A stretch of 64,000 nt of DNA from JARBUG01 sp035628915. GTDB taxonomy: Bacteria > Bacillota > Sulfobacillia > Symbiobacteriales > Symbiobacteriaceae. Below are positions 1 through 8,560 of the stretch, in pieces. A program made the translations under genes and the position numbers. Below the pieces are notes generated by a model. It had not been told where the DNA came from, searched no databases, and worked only from the letters and a program-made list of their open reading frames with translations. Position 1 is the stretch's first letter, and each line of letters starts with the position of its first letter. The stretch spans positions 186,001 through 250,000 of the forward strand of contig DASPIW010000012.1 in NCBI GenBank assembly GCA_035628915.1. The letters are read 5' to 3'.

Positions 1-1326
1 CTGAAGTGTGGCACCGGACCTTCCGTGGGTAGCTGACAACCTGGGCTACACGACGACGACCGAGTTGGCGGTTATCTTCTTCCCCACTGATGAGCGCCCG
101 CTATGGCTGACGAAGGTGGAGGGACGACACAGCCCCCTAAGTTAAACTTAGCCAGTGCCGACTCATAGGATGATGTCCTTCACTCGCCTGTCGGCGACTT
201 CGGCCACATCCATGAAGAATATTTCGTGGGGGTGTAGCACAGCGGGTGAACATGGTGAGGTGTATTACTCAGGGCGCCGAAGGCCAAAGTGGGGCTGGTC
301 CCTGACAATGTGCCGAAATGAGTGACGACACTTCGATAGGTGGGACGGCTTTACTTCTGGTAAACCCGTCCATGTGCCACTTCGAGTGGATGGCCGTTTC
401 ACTCTGCCCTTCATAGCAGCGCAAACCACACTCGGAAATGCCGATCACAACACCCCTGATCGCTGCGGAAGGGCTGCGGTCGGCTCCCAAGGTCCTGGCT
501 CTCTGCATCCTGTTCTACGCACCCCGAAGTACTCGCACATGGTTGACCTCCTTGCGGTCAAGCTGATCGAACGGGGACTGACGTCGGCCCGGCTGGCGGA
601 GATCATGGACGTAGTTGGTCCGGTCGTGCCGATGCCGACCACCTTCCTGCTGAGCCTGATTACAAGTCAGAGGCGCTCCACAAGCGGCCTGGAGCCACCG
701 AGGCGTTCGTGGCGCCGATCTATCCCAACACCTTGACGGATGCCGATGCAGTCGCTTTGTTGAACCAGGTCACGCGCTTTGTGATTCGGCTGGGGAAGGG
801 TGTCCATAATGCGGACACCCTTGGCGAGCATAGCTTGCGGTCATCTCAAGTCGCACATGGAGCGAACGGAAGTAGAGCTTCTCGTTCACACCGAAGTGGG
901 TTACGAGCGGTAACCTAACTCCGCTCCCCTACGCACTTGCCTCTGGCACTGACCCGGCAGCAAGCTCTCGGATACATTCTTGAGACAACGTCCTGTACCA
1001 GGCTCGGAAGCGAACGAGGGACTTCAACCACGCCAGTCCACCGGCTTCAAGTTCCTCGAAGTTCCCGGGCACAAGGGGTTGCTGTACTTCGGCGCTCACT
1101 ACCTCAGGACCAGACAGGTCATGGAGTGGATCCACAGCCGGGTTTCGTCGTTCTTGGCCTAGAGGGCCGGTGTCCACCACAAGACGCCAGCCCCCTCTAT
1201 TTGGGGAATGTGGTCGGCGGGCGCTCCTCCGTGGGTCGAGGAGCCTAATAGGCCTTCAAAATTGTACATATTTCCGAGCGGTAATAGGACCCCCTTTGCG
1301 GTCCTGGAAAAACGTTCGGTGCCCCA
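1..1326. other. Gene-poor, probably degraded stretch
   Basis: I see no open frame here with a convincing ribosome binding site and protein-like composition. Short frames on both strands overlap each other and look random. One stretch (about 541-860) reads like a protein when two frames are joined and is listed separately as a possible gene remnant. The region lies at the outer end of the putative integrated element that carries the partition genes and integrase. Confidence 0.4.
541..860 (+). pseudogene. Possible frameshifted gene remnant, function unknown
   Basis: One frame starting near 541 gives a helix-like stretch (VDLLAVKLIERGLTSARLAE, then IMDVVGPVVPM). Near 660 a protein-like reading continues in another frame (DYKSEALHKRPGATEAFVAP, then a segment with LTDADAVALLNQ). 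The two joined together look more like one broken gene than either looks like a complete gene. No motif points to a family. Support is composition only, so this is a weak call. Confidence 0.2.
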
Positions 1327-1352
1327 CCCCCTTCACTCGAAGGGGGTGTTTT
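1327..1352 (+). terminator. Rho-independent terminator-like hairpin
   Basis: An 8-bp perfect stem (CCCCCTTC pairing with GAAGGGGG) closes a four-base loop and is followed by TGTTTT. It lies about 110 bases upstream of the small gene starting at 1465, so it would end transcription entering from the left or act as an attenuator-like element in that gene's leader. Confidence 0.5.
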
Positions 1353-1464
1353 CGTTGGCGCCAGCTACAAGGAGGTGAGCAGCGCGTCAAACCCGCTTCG
1401 TGTCGGTACCCGAAGCCCCTGGACCGGAACTCAAGGCAAACAATCATTCAAGGAGGACTATCCA

Positions 1465-1782
1465 ATGATCGCCAACAATGTTCTGAAGTGTTTCGCTGAC
1501 TCCGAGAGCCTTCTCACCGAGCTACGCATGCTGCTGGAAGACTGCCGGCGACTGAACCCTGCAAGAGCACTGGATCACCTCAACGTGGGTGCAAGTGAGG
1601 CGTCCGACGTATACAATCTCGCAGTAACCGCTCACAGGAAGGGCGTCATCAGCCGAGCCGACCTGACGGCGGCCATGCAACTCGCAGAAGCTTGGCTCGC
1701 ATTTGATAACGAGGTCCTGGCCGTGGTCGCCGATGCGATTCCTGTGGTTCGCCGCACCAGGTCTGAGAACATGATGCACTGA
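1465..1782 (+). CDS. Small helical protein, function unknown
   Basis: This is a 105-residue frame. The start chosen is the ATG at 1465, because AAGGAGG lies 7 bases upstream; the longer in-frame start at 1375 has no comparable site. The protein is mostly amphipathic helix, with leucine-, alanine- and acidic-rich segments (for example SLLTELRMLLEDCRRLN and AAMQLAEAWLAFDNEVLAVV). It has no signal peptide, membrane segment or metal motif. It is the only well-formed rightward gene in the left arm of the putative integrated element and is not clearly part of an operon. It may be an accessory element protein, but I do not recognise a family. Confidence 0.5.
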   Translation: MIANNVLKCFADSESLLTELRMLLEDCRRLNPARALDHLNVGASEASDVYNLAVTAHRKGVISRADLTAAMQLAEAWLAFDNEVLAVVADAIPVVRRTRSENMMH

Positions 1783-2143
1783 GTACGCCCTAAGTGGACG
1801 CTAACCGTGTCTCGTTCGGGTCCTCAGTTCTTTGATACGCAAGCTCCATGTCCAAATTGGAAACAGCCCCTGCCTCCAGGAAAACCAGGGTGGCAGGGGC
1901 TCCGATGGACGGACGTGCAAAACGAATTTCTCGCAGGTTTTGTGGAAGTAGGCCTATACTGTGTGGGTCCCCCGGCTCGACCTAAGTAACCCCTGACTTC
2001 TACGGAGCATGGGAGCAAACCCCCCGGAAGCACCCCTGGCCTCACGGGCAGAGAAGGTGAGCTGAACCGGAAAAGGTCATACCTTTCTGCGCAAAGGTGT
2101 AACAAACACGCCCTGGGCCAGCGCTGTCAGAAGGTCCAGCAGG
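1783..2143. other. Intergenic region, one hairpin, no gene seen
   Basis: Between the small rightward gene and the 3' end of the parR-like gene I see no supported coding sequence. Its only clear structure is a hairpin with a 9-bp stem at 1866-1900. I looked for the tandem direct repeats expected of a parC centromere and did not find an obvious set. Confidence 0.4.
1866..1900 (-). terminator. Hairpin, possible terminator of the parMR transcript
   Basis: A 9-bp perfect stem (GCCCCTGCC with GGCAGGGGC) encloses a 17-base loop that can itself pair partly. On the minus strand it is followed by TGTTTCC, a weak T-rich tail. It lies about 240 bases beyond the stop codon of the parR-like gene, so termination of that leftward transcript is plausible but unproven. 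Confidence 0.35.
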
Positions 2144-2449
2144 TTACACATCAGGCTGGCCAAGCGTCTCCAGCCCATCGAGGAAGGCTGCCATGCCCGA
2201 GAACGTGCCTTCGTCTGACGACCTCGCTGATGTGCTTTCCTTTCTTGATAGCTTAGCCCCCTGCCTGCCCGTGACCCCTGCTGATGGGGATCGTTCGGTT
2301 ACGCGCAACGCTTGCAGAGCCGCAGCCCGAATGAGCCCCATCACGGCTTTACTGCGGCTTCGCTGGGAATTCAACCACCCCAAGGCCAACGCGTCGGTCT
2401 TCCTGGTGGATACAGTCAGCTTGTCCCCAGGCTGAATCGGTTTCGGCAT
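2144..2449 (-). CDS. parR: ParR-like ribbon-helix-helix partition adaptor
   Basis: A 101-residue protein starts three bases after the parM-like stop codon, so the two are translationally coupled. Residues about 8-48 fit a ribbon-helix-helix fold: a short strand (KLTVSTR), a helix starting KTDALALGWL, then a second helix (RSKAVMGLIRAAALQAL). The C-terminal half is polar and probably unstructured, as in ParR adaptors, whose tails bind the actin filament. In type II plasmid partition systems ParR binds the centromere parC and couples it to ParM. The assignment rests on position after parM, size and the N-terminal pattern. Confidence in ParR specifically is moderate, because many small RHH repressors look alike. 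Confidence 0.6.
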   Translation of the reverse strand: MPKPIQPGDKLTVSTRKTDALALGWLNSQRSRSKAVMGLIRAAALQALRVTERSPSAGVTGRQGAKLSRKESTSARSSDEGTFSGMAAFLDGLETLGQPDV

Positions 2450-2452
2450 CGG

Positions 2453-3547
2453 CTAGGCCCCCTTGGCGTCCCGCTCAACCGGAGCCCATTTGCGTCCCAG
2501 CCCGATGAGGTAGTTGCCCCGGGCGTTTTCGAGGAGACACTCCCCCTCGTGTCCCATGACTATGGGATACTTCTTCAGGTCCAGGAAATGGCCGAGGTAG
2601 GGCCGCACCGCATCAGTGGCGCCCCCCACCATAATGCAAACGTCGACATCATCACCGAAGTGTGCTTCGACAGTCCTTGCGGCACGCTCAGCCAGACCGG
2701 AGAACTCCTCGGCTGCAAGCTGCCTCAAGTCCACCTGGCGGCCCCGCACCTTCCACAGCCCGTTGTCGTGAATCAGTGCGGCCGCCAGCTGCGCCGGGTT
2801 CGGGATCACCACTCCATACTGATCCCGGGCCTTGCGAATGATCGCGTCCAGGTGACGGCCGGCGCCCCAATCCTCCCATGTGCTCTCGGGCTCCGGCTGC
2901 GGGATCATCCGCTTGAGCTTGGGCAGGTCCGTCGTTTCCTTGCCGATGTCGACGACGCGAACCGTACCATCCCGAAGAGCCTGGTTCTTTGCGCCGCCGC
3001 TGAGGTCGTACACGTTGTTGATCAGAGCCGCCATTCCTTCGATGGACACCAACACGCTCACGATGTGAATGGCGACCGTCCGCCCACCGACACCGGGCAT
3101 GGACCCCATGGCAACGAGATGCTCTCCCACCAGCTTCTTCTCCACAACTGAACGGCTCCTGAACCAGTCCCGCATAGGCAGGCTCAGGACAAGGCGCACA
3201 GCGATCTCGGATTCGTGAGGATCCAGGTGAACTTGCATGGCACGGTAGGCCAGGGCGCCGAGTGCTGCCACGTAGTACTGTGCTTCCTCCGCCTTGTTCG
3301 CTCCCGCTGGCATGAATAGGGTGCGCCCGGAATCCTGCCGGGCCGCAAGGTTTCCAAGAAAGAAGTCTCCCGTCACTGCACCGCTCACGATGGTGAAGTT
3401 GATGTAATCCTCCGGGCTGACCCGGTCATCGTAGACATTCAGGACTGATGAACGGCAGATCACGTTCGGGTTGATCACATGGCCCAGGTAATCGACCAGC
3501 TTAACTGATTCGTTGCCAACATCAAGACCCACCGTAATGCACTTCAC
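2453..3547 (-). CDS. parM: ParM/Alp-type actin-like plasmid segregation ATPase
   Basis: This 364-residue protein has the actin/Hsp70 ATPase landmarks. The phosphate-1 loop is near the N-terminus (GLDVGNESVKL), the phosphate-2 loop is VVDIGKETTDL at about residue 200, and the adenosine loop is IMVGGAT near residue 309. The length matches bacterial plasmid actins (about 320-380 residues). ParM filaments push plasmid copies apart during division. The start is the GTG at 3547 with a modest AGGGAAGTGA site upstream. The phosphate-2 loop has lysine where DIGGxTTD is usual, and the segment after it (LPKLKRM) also departs from the common pattern. It sits beside a ParR-like gene and an integrase, so it probably belongs to an integrated plasmid-like element rather than to chromosome segregation. 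Confidence 0.85.
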   Translation of the reverse strand: MKCITVGLDVGNESVKLVDYLGHVINPNVICRSSVLNVYDDRVSPEDYINFTIVSGAVTGDFFLGNLAARQDSGRTLFMPAGANKAEEAQYYVAALGALAYRAMQVHLDPHESEIAVRLVLSLPMRDWFRSRSVVEKKLVGEHLVAMGSMPGVGGRTVAIHIVSVLVSIEGMAALINNVYDLSGGAKNQALRDGTVRVVDIGKETTDLPKLKRMIPQPEPESTWEDWGAGRHLDAIIRKARDQYGVVIPNPAQLAAALIHDNGLWKVRGRQVDLRQLAAEEFSGLAERAARTVEAHFGDDVDVCIMVGGATDAVRPYLGHFLDLKKYPIVMGHEGECLLENARGNYLIGLGRKWAPVERDAKGA

Positions 3548-3705
3548 TGCATGTCACTTCCCTACTGGATTGTCGTCGCACCTAACGGATCTAGCCGCAC
3601 AGGGCCACCATGGAACTCCGGGGGCCACCAGTGGCCAGCGGCAGGTCCCTAAGGCCTCCTGAGCCCTCCTGGAGGCTCTCAGAGGCAGTTGTTGATGCTG
3701 CCTGC

Positions 3706-4617
3706 CTACAGATTCTCAACCGGGCTGTACTTGGCATGGAGCCTCTTCTTATCGATGCTCCAGAGGTTCACGTACTTCCTCACCATGTCCATCGAGGTAT
3801 GGCCGAGAATCTGCATCAGCACAAGTCCGTCCCCGCCGGCCGAGATGAACATGCGTGCAAAGGTGTGCCGAAACGTATGCGGTGAGCACCTGGCGCCCTT
3901 GATCCCGGCAGCCCGGCCGTAGCTCCGAACCCGCCACTGAAAATCCGTGCGGCTCAGTCCTCCCCCGCTATCGGCGGAGATCCAGAAGGAGTCAGTCTCC
4001 ACGCCAGCCTTTCCCCGATACCTGAGGTAAGTCCGCAAGGCCTCCGTACAGCGCTTCTGGATGTACACCTCTCTAAACTTCCGTCCTTTGGTGTTCGCTG
4101 CACTCAGGCGAATCACGCCCCGGTCCAGTTCGACGTCATCCAGTGTCAACGCGATCAGTTCCTTGAGCCGCATGCCGGTGTCCAGCAGGACAAGCATCAT
4201 GCAGTAGTCCCGGTAACCCACGAAGGTTGTCTTGTCAGGCTGGGCGAGGAGCGTCCTGACCTGGTCGTTGGAGAAGGCCTGGATCGGCTCAGCGTTTTCC
4301 TTCTGCATCTCCAACTTCTCGGTTGGATTCTCCTTGATCAGGCCTTCCTTCGTAGCATGGTTGAACAGAATCTTGATGCAGCGAATGCGGTGGTTGATGG
4401 TCCGTGTCTTCAGGTTCGCCTTCATCCACGTCAAGATGCAGTTCTGAAGTTCCTTAAGAGTGACCGCAGCGGGATTCACATCACCCAATGCTTCTCTCCA
4501 GGGCTTGATGAACTGCCGAAGAAACGTCCGATATTGCGGCGACAGATTCCTTAGCATGACTCGATCCATCAAGCTTCCCTCAAGCTGGTCCCAAGAAACG
4601 TCGGCGACTCGCTTCAT
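3706..4617 (-). CDS. Tyrosine recombinase / integrase (XerC/D-like)
   Basis: The C-terminal catalytic domain is complete. It has the arginine in TGMRLKELIALTL, a beta-hairpin lysine region (NTKGRKFREVYIQ), the HTFRHTFAR box, the second histidine in ILGHTSMDM and the nucleophilic tyrosine in VRKYVNL. The N-terminal SAM-like core-binding domain covers roughly residues 15-95. I chose the ATG at 4617, 303 residues, with GAGGG just upstream; the frame stays open to 4728 without a better site. The gene ends about 90 bases before a region that follows tRNA-Leu, and it points away from that tRNA. Integrases of elements inserted into tRNA 3' ends are arranged this way, so it probably moves the element carrying parM and parR. 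Confidence 0.88.
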   Translation of the reverse strand: MKRVADVSWDQLEGSLMDRVMLRNLSPQYRTFLRQFIKPWREALGDVNPAAVTLKELQNCILTWMKANLKTRTINHRIRCIKILFNHATKEGLIKENPTEKLEMQKENAEPIQAFSNDQVRTLLAQPDKTTFVGYRDYCMMLVLLDTGMRLKELIALTLDDVELDRGVIRLSAANTKGRKFREVYIQKRCTEALRTYLRYRGKAGVETDSFWISADSGGGLSRTDFQWRVRSYGRAAGIKGARCSPHTFRHTFARMFISAGGDGLVLMQILGHTSMDMVRKYVNLWSIDKKRLHAKYSPVENL

Positions 4618-4755
4618 TTCGCCCTCGATGCGCAACTTCCGAAGAGCTCTCGTGCCCGCTATGTCTGCTCCCCCCCATCTCCAGGATTTGCAGACTCCAC
4701 AATTCTCGTGGCCCCGACCCAACTGCACAAGATGAGTCCACTAGACAATGGCCAA

Positions 4756-4801
4756 GAGCAGGTTCCCGAGACTCCCATGTGGGAATCCCGGAAACCTGCT
4801 C
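4756..4801 (-). terminator. Large hairpin downstream of tRNA-Leu
   Basis: A 9-bp outer stem (GAGCAGGTT with AACCTGCTC) encloses further pairing, including CTCCCA with TGGGAG-type bases. It begins 15 bases after the CCA end of tRNA-Leu on the same strand and has no strong T-run. It is either the tRNA terminator or part of the attachment region between tRNA and integrase. Confidence 0.4.
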
Positions 4802-4815
4802 CTGGGTTGGGTTTG

Positions 4816-4900
4816 TGGTGCGAGAGAGGAGACTCGAACTCCTACGCCTGTCGGCACAAGATCCTAAGTCTTGCGCGTCTGCCAGTTCCGCCACTCTCGC
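4816..4900 (-). tRNA. tRNA-Leu (anticodon UAG)
   Basis: It folds as a class II tRNA. The acceptor is GCGAGAG paired with CTCTCGC, the D arm contains GGCGGAACTGGCAGACGC, the anticodon stem is CAAGA/TCTTG around the loop CTTAGGA (anticodon TAG), a long variable arm follows, and the T loop is GTTCGAGTC. The terminal CCA is encoded. A sigma-A-type promoter lies about 37 bases upstream, and the integrase gene follows downstream, so its 3' end is the likely attB site. Confidence 0.97.
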
Positions 4901-4936
4901 CTATGGTTTGATCAACTCCACAGCACCGTACAAGAA

Positions 4937-4965
4937 ATGATACCTTAGCGCCGTTTGACTGTAAA
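4937..4965 (-). promoter_or_regulatory. Sigma-A-type promoter of tRNA-Leu
   Basis: On the minus strand TTTACA is separated by 17 bases from TATCAT, about 37 bases before the tRNA 5' end. Spacing and position fit a vegetative promoter. Confidence 0.6.
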
Positions 4966-5007
4966 GCCCTTGGAATCAAGTACCGCTTACCGGTAAAGTG
5001 AAGCGCT

Positions 5008-5052
5008 GCAGCCCGCCGTTCACGCCTGAGCACGGCATGAGTTGCGGGCTGC
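5008..5052 (-). terminator. Inverted repeat after the catabolic operon
   Basis: The 9-bp arms GCAGCCCGC and GCGGGCTGC are separated by 27 bases. They lie about 45 bases beyond the ubiD-like stop codon on the operon's strand. No T-run follows, so this may be a transcript-end stabiliser rather than an intrinsic terminator. Confidence 0.35.
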
Positions 5053-5095
5053 TGTCTATCCTGCCAACTTCGATGGCCCGGTCTCCTTGTCCGGT

Positions 5096-6520
5096 TTACC
5101 CCAGCCGGTACTCGCCCCACGAAGCCTGAACCTTTTGAAGATCCTCCTTTGGAGGTAGCGACTGATCAGGGTACGTAAACTTCATGGTGGCGTCGATTAG
5201 GACTTTGCTACCGGTGATCTCTTCGGTGCCCTTGACCAGCCCGGGCGGAAACAACGAGGGGTCAAGGCCCAAAGGAGCCATATCCTTATACACGCTGATA
5301 TCTTTGTCCGGCCTTGTGCGGAACGCAACGGCCCATTCCATGTTGAACGGGTTTCGAATATCGATATCCGAGTCGGTAACAATGGTGAATTTTCCCAGAG
5401 TCGGTTCTATCGACCACACGCCCGTTGCCGCTTGTGCCACTTCTCCGGCAAACCGCTTGTCCATGCTGATGTAAACCAGCGCGCCGCCGCCGCCGCTTTC
5501 CGTGACGAATACATCCCTGACCCGCAGTTTCAGGGTGTCCTTCAGGAACGCATACACCTTCGACTCCCGCTGCACGCTCCGCATGAGGCTGCTTTCGCTC
5601 GGGGGCATCTGGCTGAGCACGCACTGCAGAATCGGATTGGTCCGGTGGGTGATGCAGTTCACGGTGATTTCGGGGAAGACCCCCTTGGGGCCCATATATC
5701 CCGGATACTCCCCGAAAGGCCCTTCTTCAAACAGCGTAGTCGGATCAATTTCGCCTTCAATCACGATCTCAGCCGATGCCGGTACGGGAAGGTCGCAAGT
5801 CTTGGCCTTCACCACTTCCATGGGCTCCCCGAGCAGGGCGCCGGCCACGGCCATCTCGTCGACATCGTACGGAACTGCGGAGACACTGGTGATGGAAAGC
5901 GTCGGATCCACGCCGACTGCCAGGACTACCGGCAGCTTATGCCCGGCACGGGCTGCAGCCTGGATGTGCTGGTTAAGGTGTTTGTACGCCGCCGTGAAAT
6001 GCACCCCCAGCCGCCGGGGGCCTTTTACTTGCGACCGGTACATGCCCACGTTGATAATGCCGCTTTCCGGAGAGCGGCTGATCAGAGAGCCGGCTGTAAA
6101 GAAAGGCCCGGGATCGTGCGCCCTGGTCCAGATTGGGTTCGGAAGTTTCGTCACGTCGCACTGGTCGCCATACACCACATTCTCCTGGCAAGGCCCCTCC
6201 GCCACCATTTTGGGGGACAGCGGGTTCTCCAGCGCCCGGGCCCACTTTTTCGAGAACTCCGCCAGGATTGCTGACGGGTCAATCCCCAGGGCCAGCCCGT
6301 AAATCTGGTGCGAACCAGCTACGGCTCCCACCAGCACCGGGAGCGATGACCCGATTACGTTGGTGAACAACAGGGCCGGCCGGGTGCGGGGGTCGGTCTT
6401 GCTGAAGTACGTCCGGCAGACGGCGCTGATCTCCCAGTCACGGTTCACCGGCTTGTCAATAACCCGAAGCAGTTCCTGTTTTCGCAAGACGTCCAGGAAC
6501 TGTCGCAGACTCCTCGGCAT
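5096..6520 (-). CDS. UbiD-family prenyl-FMN-dependent decarboxylase
   Basis: This 474-residue protein has the UbiD fold signatures throughout: an N-terminal LRQFLDVLRKQELLRVIDKP segment, a central stretch with NVGMYRSQVKGPRRLGVHF, and the loop EGPFGEYPGYMG with conserved acidic residues. Family members use prenylated FMN to add or remove CO2 on unsaturated or aromatic acids, so the enzyme probably decarboxylates an alpha,beta-unsaturated or (hetero)aromatic acid. It is the last gene of the cluster that starts at gntR near 21.36 kb and follows the TRAP permease by 30 bases. No UbiX-type prenyltransferase is present in the window, so the cofactor must be supplied from elsewhere. The substrate cannot be read from the sequence, and I give no ubiD symbol because a ubiquinone role is unlikely here. 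Confidence 0.9.
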   Translation of the reverse strand: MPRSLRQFLDVLRKQELLRVIDKPVNRDWEISAVCRTYFSKTDPRTRPALLFTNVIGSSLPVLVGAVAGSHQIYGLALGIDPSAILAEFSKKWARALENPLSPKMVAEGPCQENVVYGDQCDVTKLPNPIWTRAHDPGPFFTAGSLISRSPESGIINVGMYRSQVKGPRRLGVHFTAAYKHLNQHIQAAARAGHKLPVVLAVGVDPTLSITSVSAVPYDVDEMAVAGALLGEPMEVVKAKTCDLPVPASAEIVIEGEIDPTTLFEEGPFGEYPGYMGPKGVFPEITVNCITHRTNPILQCVLSQMPPSESSLMRSVQRESKVYAFLKDTLKLRVRDVFVTESGGGGALVYISMDKRFAGEVAQAATGVWSIEPTLGKFTIVTDSDIDIRNPFNMEWAVAFRTRPDKDISVYKDMAPLGLDPSLFPPGLVKGTEEITGSKVLIDATMKFTYPDQSLPPKEDLQKVQASWGEYRLG

Positions 6521-6550
6521 GCAGATCCCCCTTTGCTGTTGGGCGTACGC

Positions 6551-8479
6551 TCAGGCAATGTTGGCAGCAAGGGCGGCTTTCTTCGCCGTTGCCCGCTGGA
6601 CGAGGTAGTGGACGGCGCAGGCGGCCAGGCCCATGAGTCCCACAACATCGGCCACCATGGAGGGGTAGAGCAGCAAGAGAGCCGTGAGAACGTTCGCCAC
6701 GCGCCATGGCCATCGCAGATTCTGGCTCTTGAAACCGTAAGTGCCAACCAGGCCGAAGTTGAGGAACGCCACGGCGACCAAGCTCAGTATGATCCGATAG
6801 GCTACTTCCAAGGGTGAGCCCAGGCCGAGCAGAGCGGGGTTCAGCACGAAGATAAAGGGCACGATGAAGCCCGGCAAAGCGATGCGCATGGCGACAAAGC
6901 CGGTGCGCATAAAATTCCCTCCGGCAATTCCAGCTGCAGCGTAGGAACCGACCGCAACGGGGGGCGTAATCGCAGAGAGGCAGCCGAAATAGAAGACGAA
7001 CAAATGGGCAGCCAGAGGCGGCACACCAAGTTGGGTCATGACGGGAGCGACAATCACCGCGAGAATCAGGTAGGCGGCAGCGGTGGTCACGCCCATCCCC
7101 AGGATCAGGGACGTGACCATGGTCAGGAACGATAGCACCAGTACGTTGTCGCTGGACGCGGTAATGATGGTCGACGAGACATTCAGCCCAAGGCCGGTCA
7201 ACGAGAAGATGCCGACCACAAGCCCTGCGGCGGCCGTGGAGATGGCGACATCGATCAACCCGGTGCAGGCTTTCGTCACGGCACTCAAGACGCGGTCCAG
7301 ACTCCACAGCCGGCGCTGCCCAAAGGCGTCCAGCACGATCATGGCGGCAATCGTAAAGAGCGCCGACCGCGAGGGCGACCATTCAAGCACCATGAGGAAG
7401 AAGAACAGGATCGCGATTGGAATGAGGGCTGAGGCGCGGCGCAGTGCCTTCCTGAAATCGGGCCTCTCGCCGGATGCCTCCAGTCCCAGCTTAGAAGCCT
7501 CAAGGTCAACCGTCATGTAAAGACCTACGTAGTAAATGACCGCCGGCACAATGGCCGCGATCATAACCTGTGAATAAGGAACACCGAGCATTTCTGCCAT
7601 GATAAAGGCTGCGGCCCCCATGACCGGCGGCATAATCTGCCCTCCGGAGGAGGTGGTTGCCTCCACCGCCGCCGCCAGGTCCTTGCTGAAGCCCATCTTC
7701 TTCATGAGTGGAATGGTAAATGTCCCCGTGGAGACCACATTCGCGACCACGCTGCCCGAGATGGTGCCGAACAGCGAACTGGCCACAACGGCCATTTTGG
7801 CTGGCCCAGCCCGCAGGCCGCCGAACAGGTCCTTAGACAGATCCATAAACTGGTCTCCGGCGCCAGTTTCGTTATAGAGCGAGGAGAAGAAGAGGAACAT
7901 GGCCACGATGGTTGCGGACGCTCCCAGGGGGATGCCGAAAACGCCTTCTGTGCTGTAACTCAGAACGGAGACGATCCGTTCGAGGTCATACCCCTGGTGT
8001 CCGAACAAATAGGGTGGTAACAGGTATCCAAAGAAGCCGTACAGGATGAAAACCATAGCGATGATCGGCAAAGGCCAGCCAAACGCCCTGCGAGTGGCTT
8101 CCAGTAGCCCTACGACCAGTATGCCGCCCATGGCGATGTCAAGCGGGGTGTGGTCCCCCAGACGCTGCACGATACTGGAATAGTTGAGGAAGATGTACCC
8201 GACCGAAACAACCGACAGGATCAGCCACACTGCATCGACTGCCCGCCCGAAGACCAAGCCCGCCTTGTTCTCCCCTTTGCGTGCTGCCGCCGTCCCGAGG
8301 AAAACCGCAGCCATGAGCAGCAACAGGTGGAGACTGCGCTGCAGGACAGCTGTCAGGGCACCAAACCAGGCCGTGTAAATGTGAAACACAGCAAGGACGA
8401 CGGCGACGACCACCAGCGCTCGTTTCGCCCATGTGGAAAACGCATCCTGGTGCCTGACCTGCGCCTCTTCCGTGTGCAT
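6551..8479 (-). CDS. TRAP transporter permease, fused small and large subunits (TAXI type)
   Basis: A 642-residue, very hydrophobic protein with around 16-18 likely membrane segments. The N-terminal part (to about residue 120) matches the four-helix DctQ-like domain; the rest is the DctM-like channel. The region SSLFGTISGSVVANVVSTGTF is a DctM landmark, as is the later KACTGLIDVAISTAAAGLVVG. Fusion of Q and M subunits is characteristic of TRAP systems that use TAXI-type receptors, and such a receptor gene lies directly upstream. TRAP carriers import organic acids with sodium or proton symport. It is in the same transcription unit as the catabolic enzymes, so it should bring in their substrate. 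Confidence 0.93.
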   Translation of the reverse strand: MHTEEAQVRHQDAFSTWAKRALVVVAVVLAVFHIYTAWFGALTAVLQRSLHLLLLMAAVFLGTAAARKGENKAGLVFGRAVDAVWLILSVVSVGYIFLNYSSIVQRLGDHTPLDIAMGGILVVGLLEATRRAFGWPLPIIAMVFILYGFFGYLLPPYLFGHQGYDLERIVSVLSYSTEGVFGIPLGASATIVAMFLFFSSLYNETGAGDQFMDLSKDLFGGLRAGPAKMAVVASSLFGTISGSVVANVVSTGTFTIPLMKKMGFSKDLAAAVEATTSSGGQIMPPVMGAAAFIMAEMLGVPYSQVMIAAIVPAVIYYVGLYMTVDLEASKLGLEASGERPDFRKALRRASALIPIAILFFFLMVLEWSPSRSALFTIAAMIVLDAFGQRRLWSLDRVLSAVTKACTGLIDVAISTAAAGLVVGIFSLTGLGLNVSSTIITASSDNVLVLSFLTMVTSLILGMGVTTAAAYLILAVIVAPVMTQLGVPPLAAHLFVFYFGCLSAITPPVAVGSYAAAGIAGGNFMRTGFVAMRIALPGFIVPFIFVLNPALLGLGSPLEVAYRIILSLVAVAFLNFGLVGTYGFKSQNLRWPWRVANVLTALLLLYPSMVADVVGLMGLAACAVHYLVQRATAKKAALAANIA

Positions 8480-8560
8480 GATTTCCCTCCTCCTCCCTCT
8501 ATAACCCGGAGCGAGGGGGAAAGCGAGTTACAGCTTCCCCCTAGCCGCCGGCAATCCGAA

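Noticed and set aside
1800..2140. parC centromere repeats for the ParM/ParR system
   Set aside because: I looked for tandem direct repeats both here and at 3548-3705 and saw only short matches such as GGCCACCA twice, not a convincing array.
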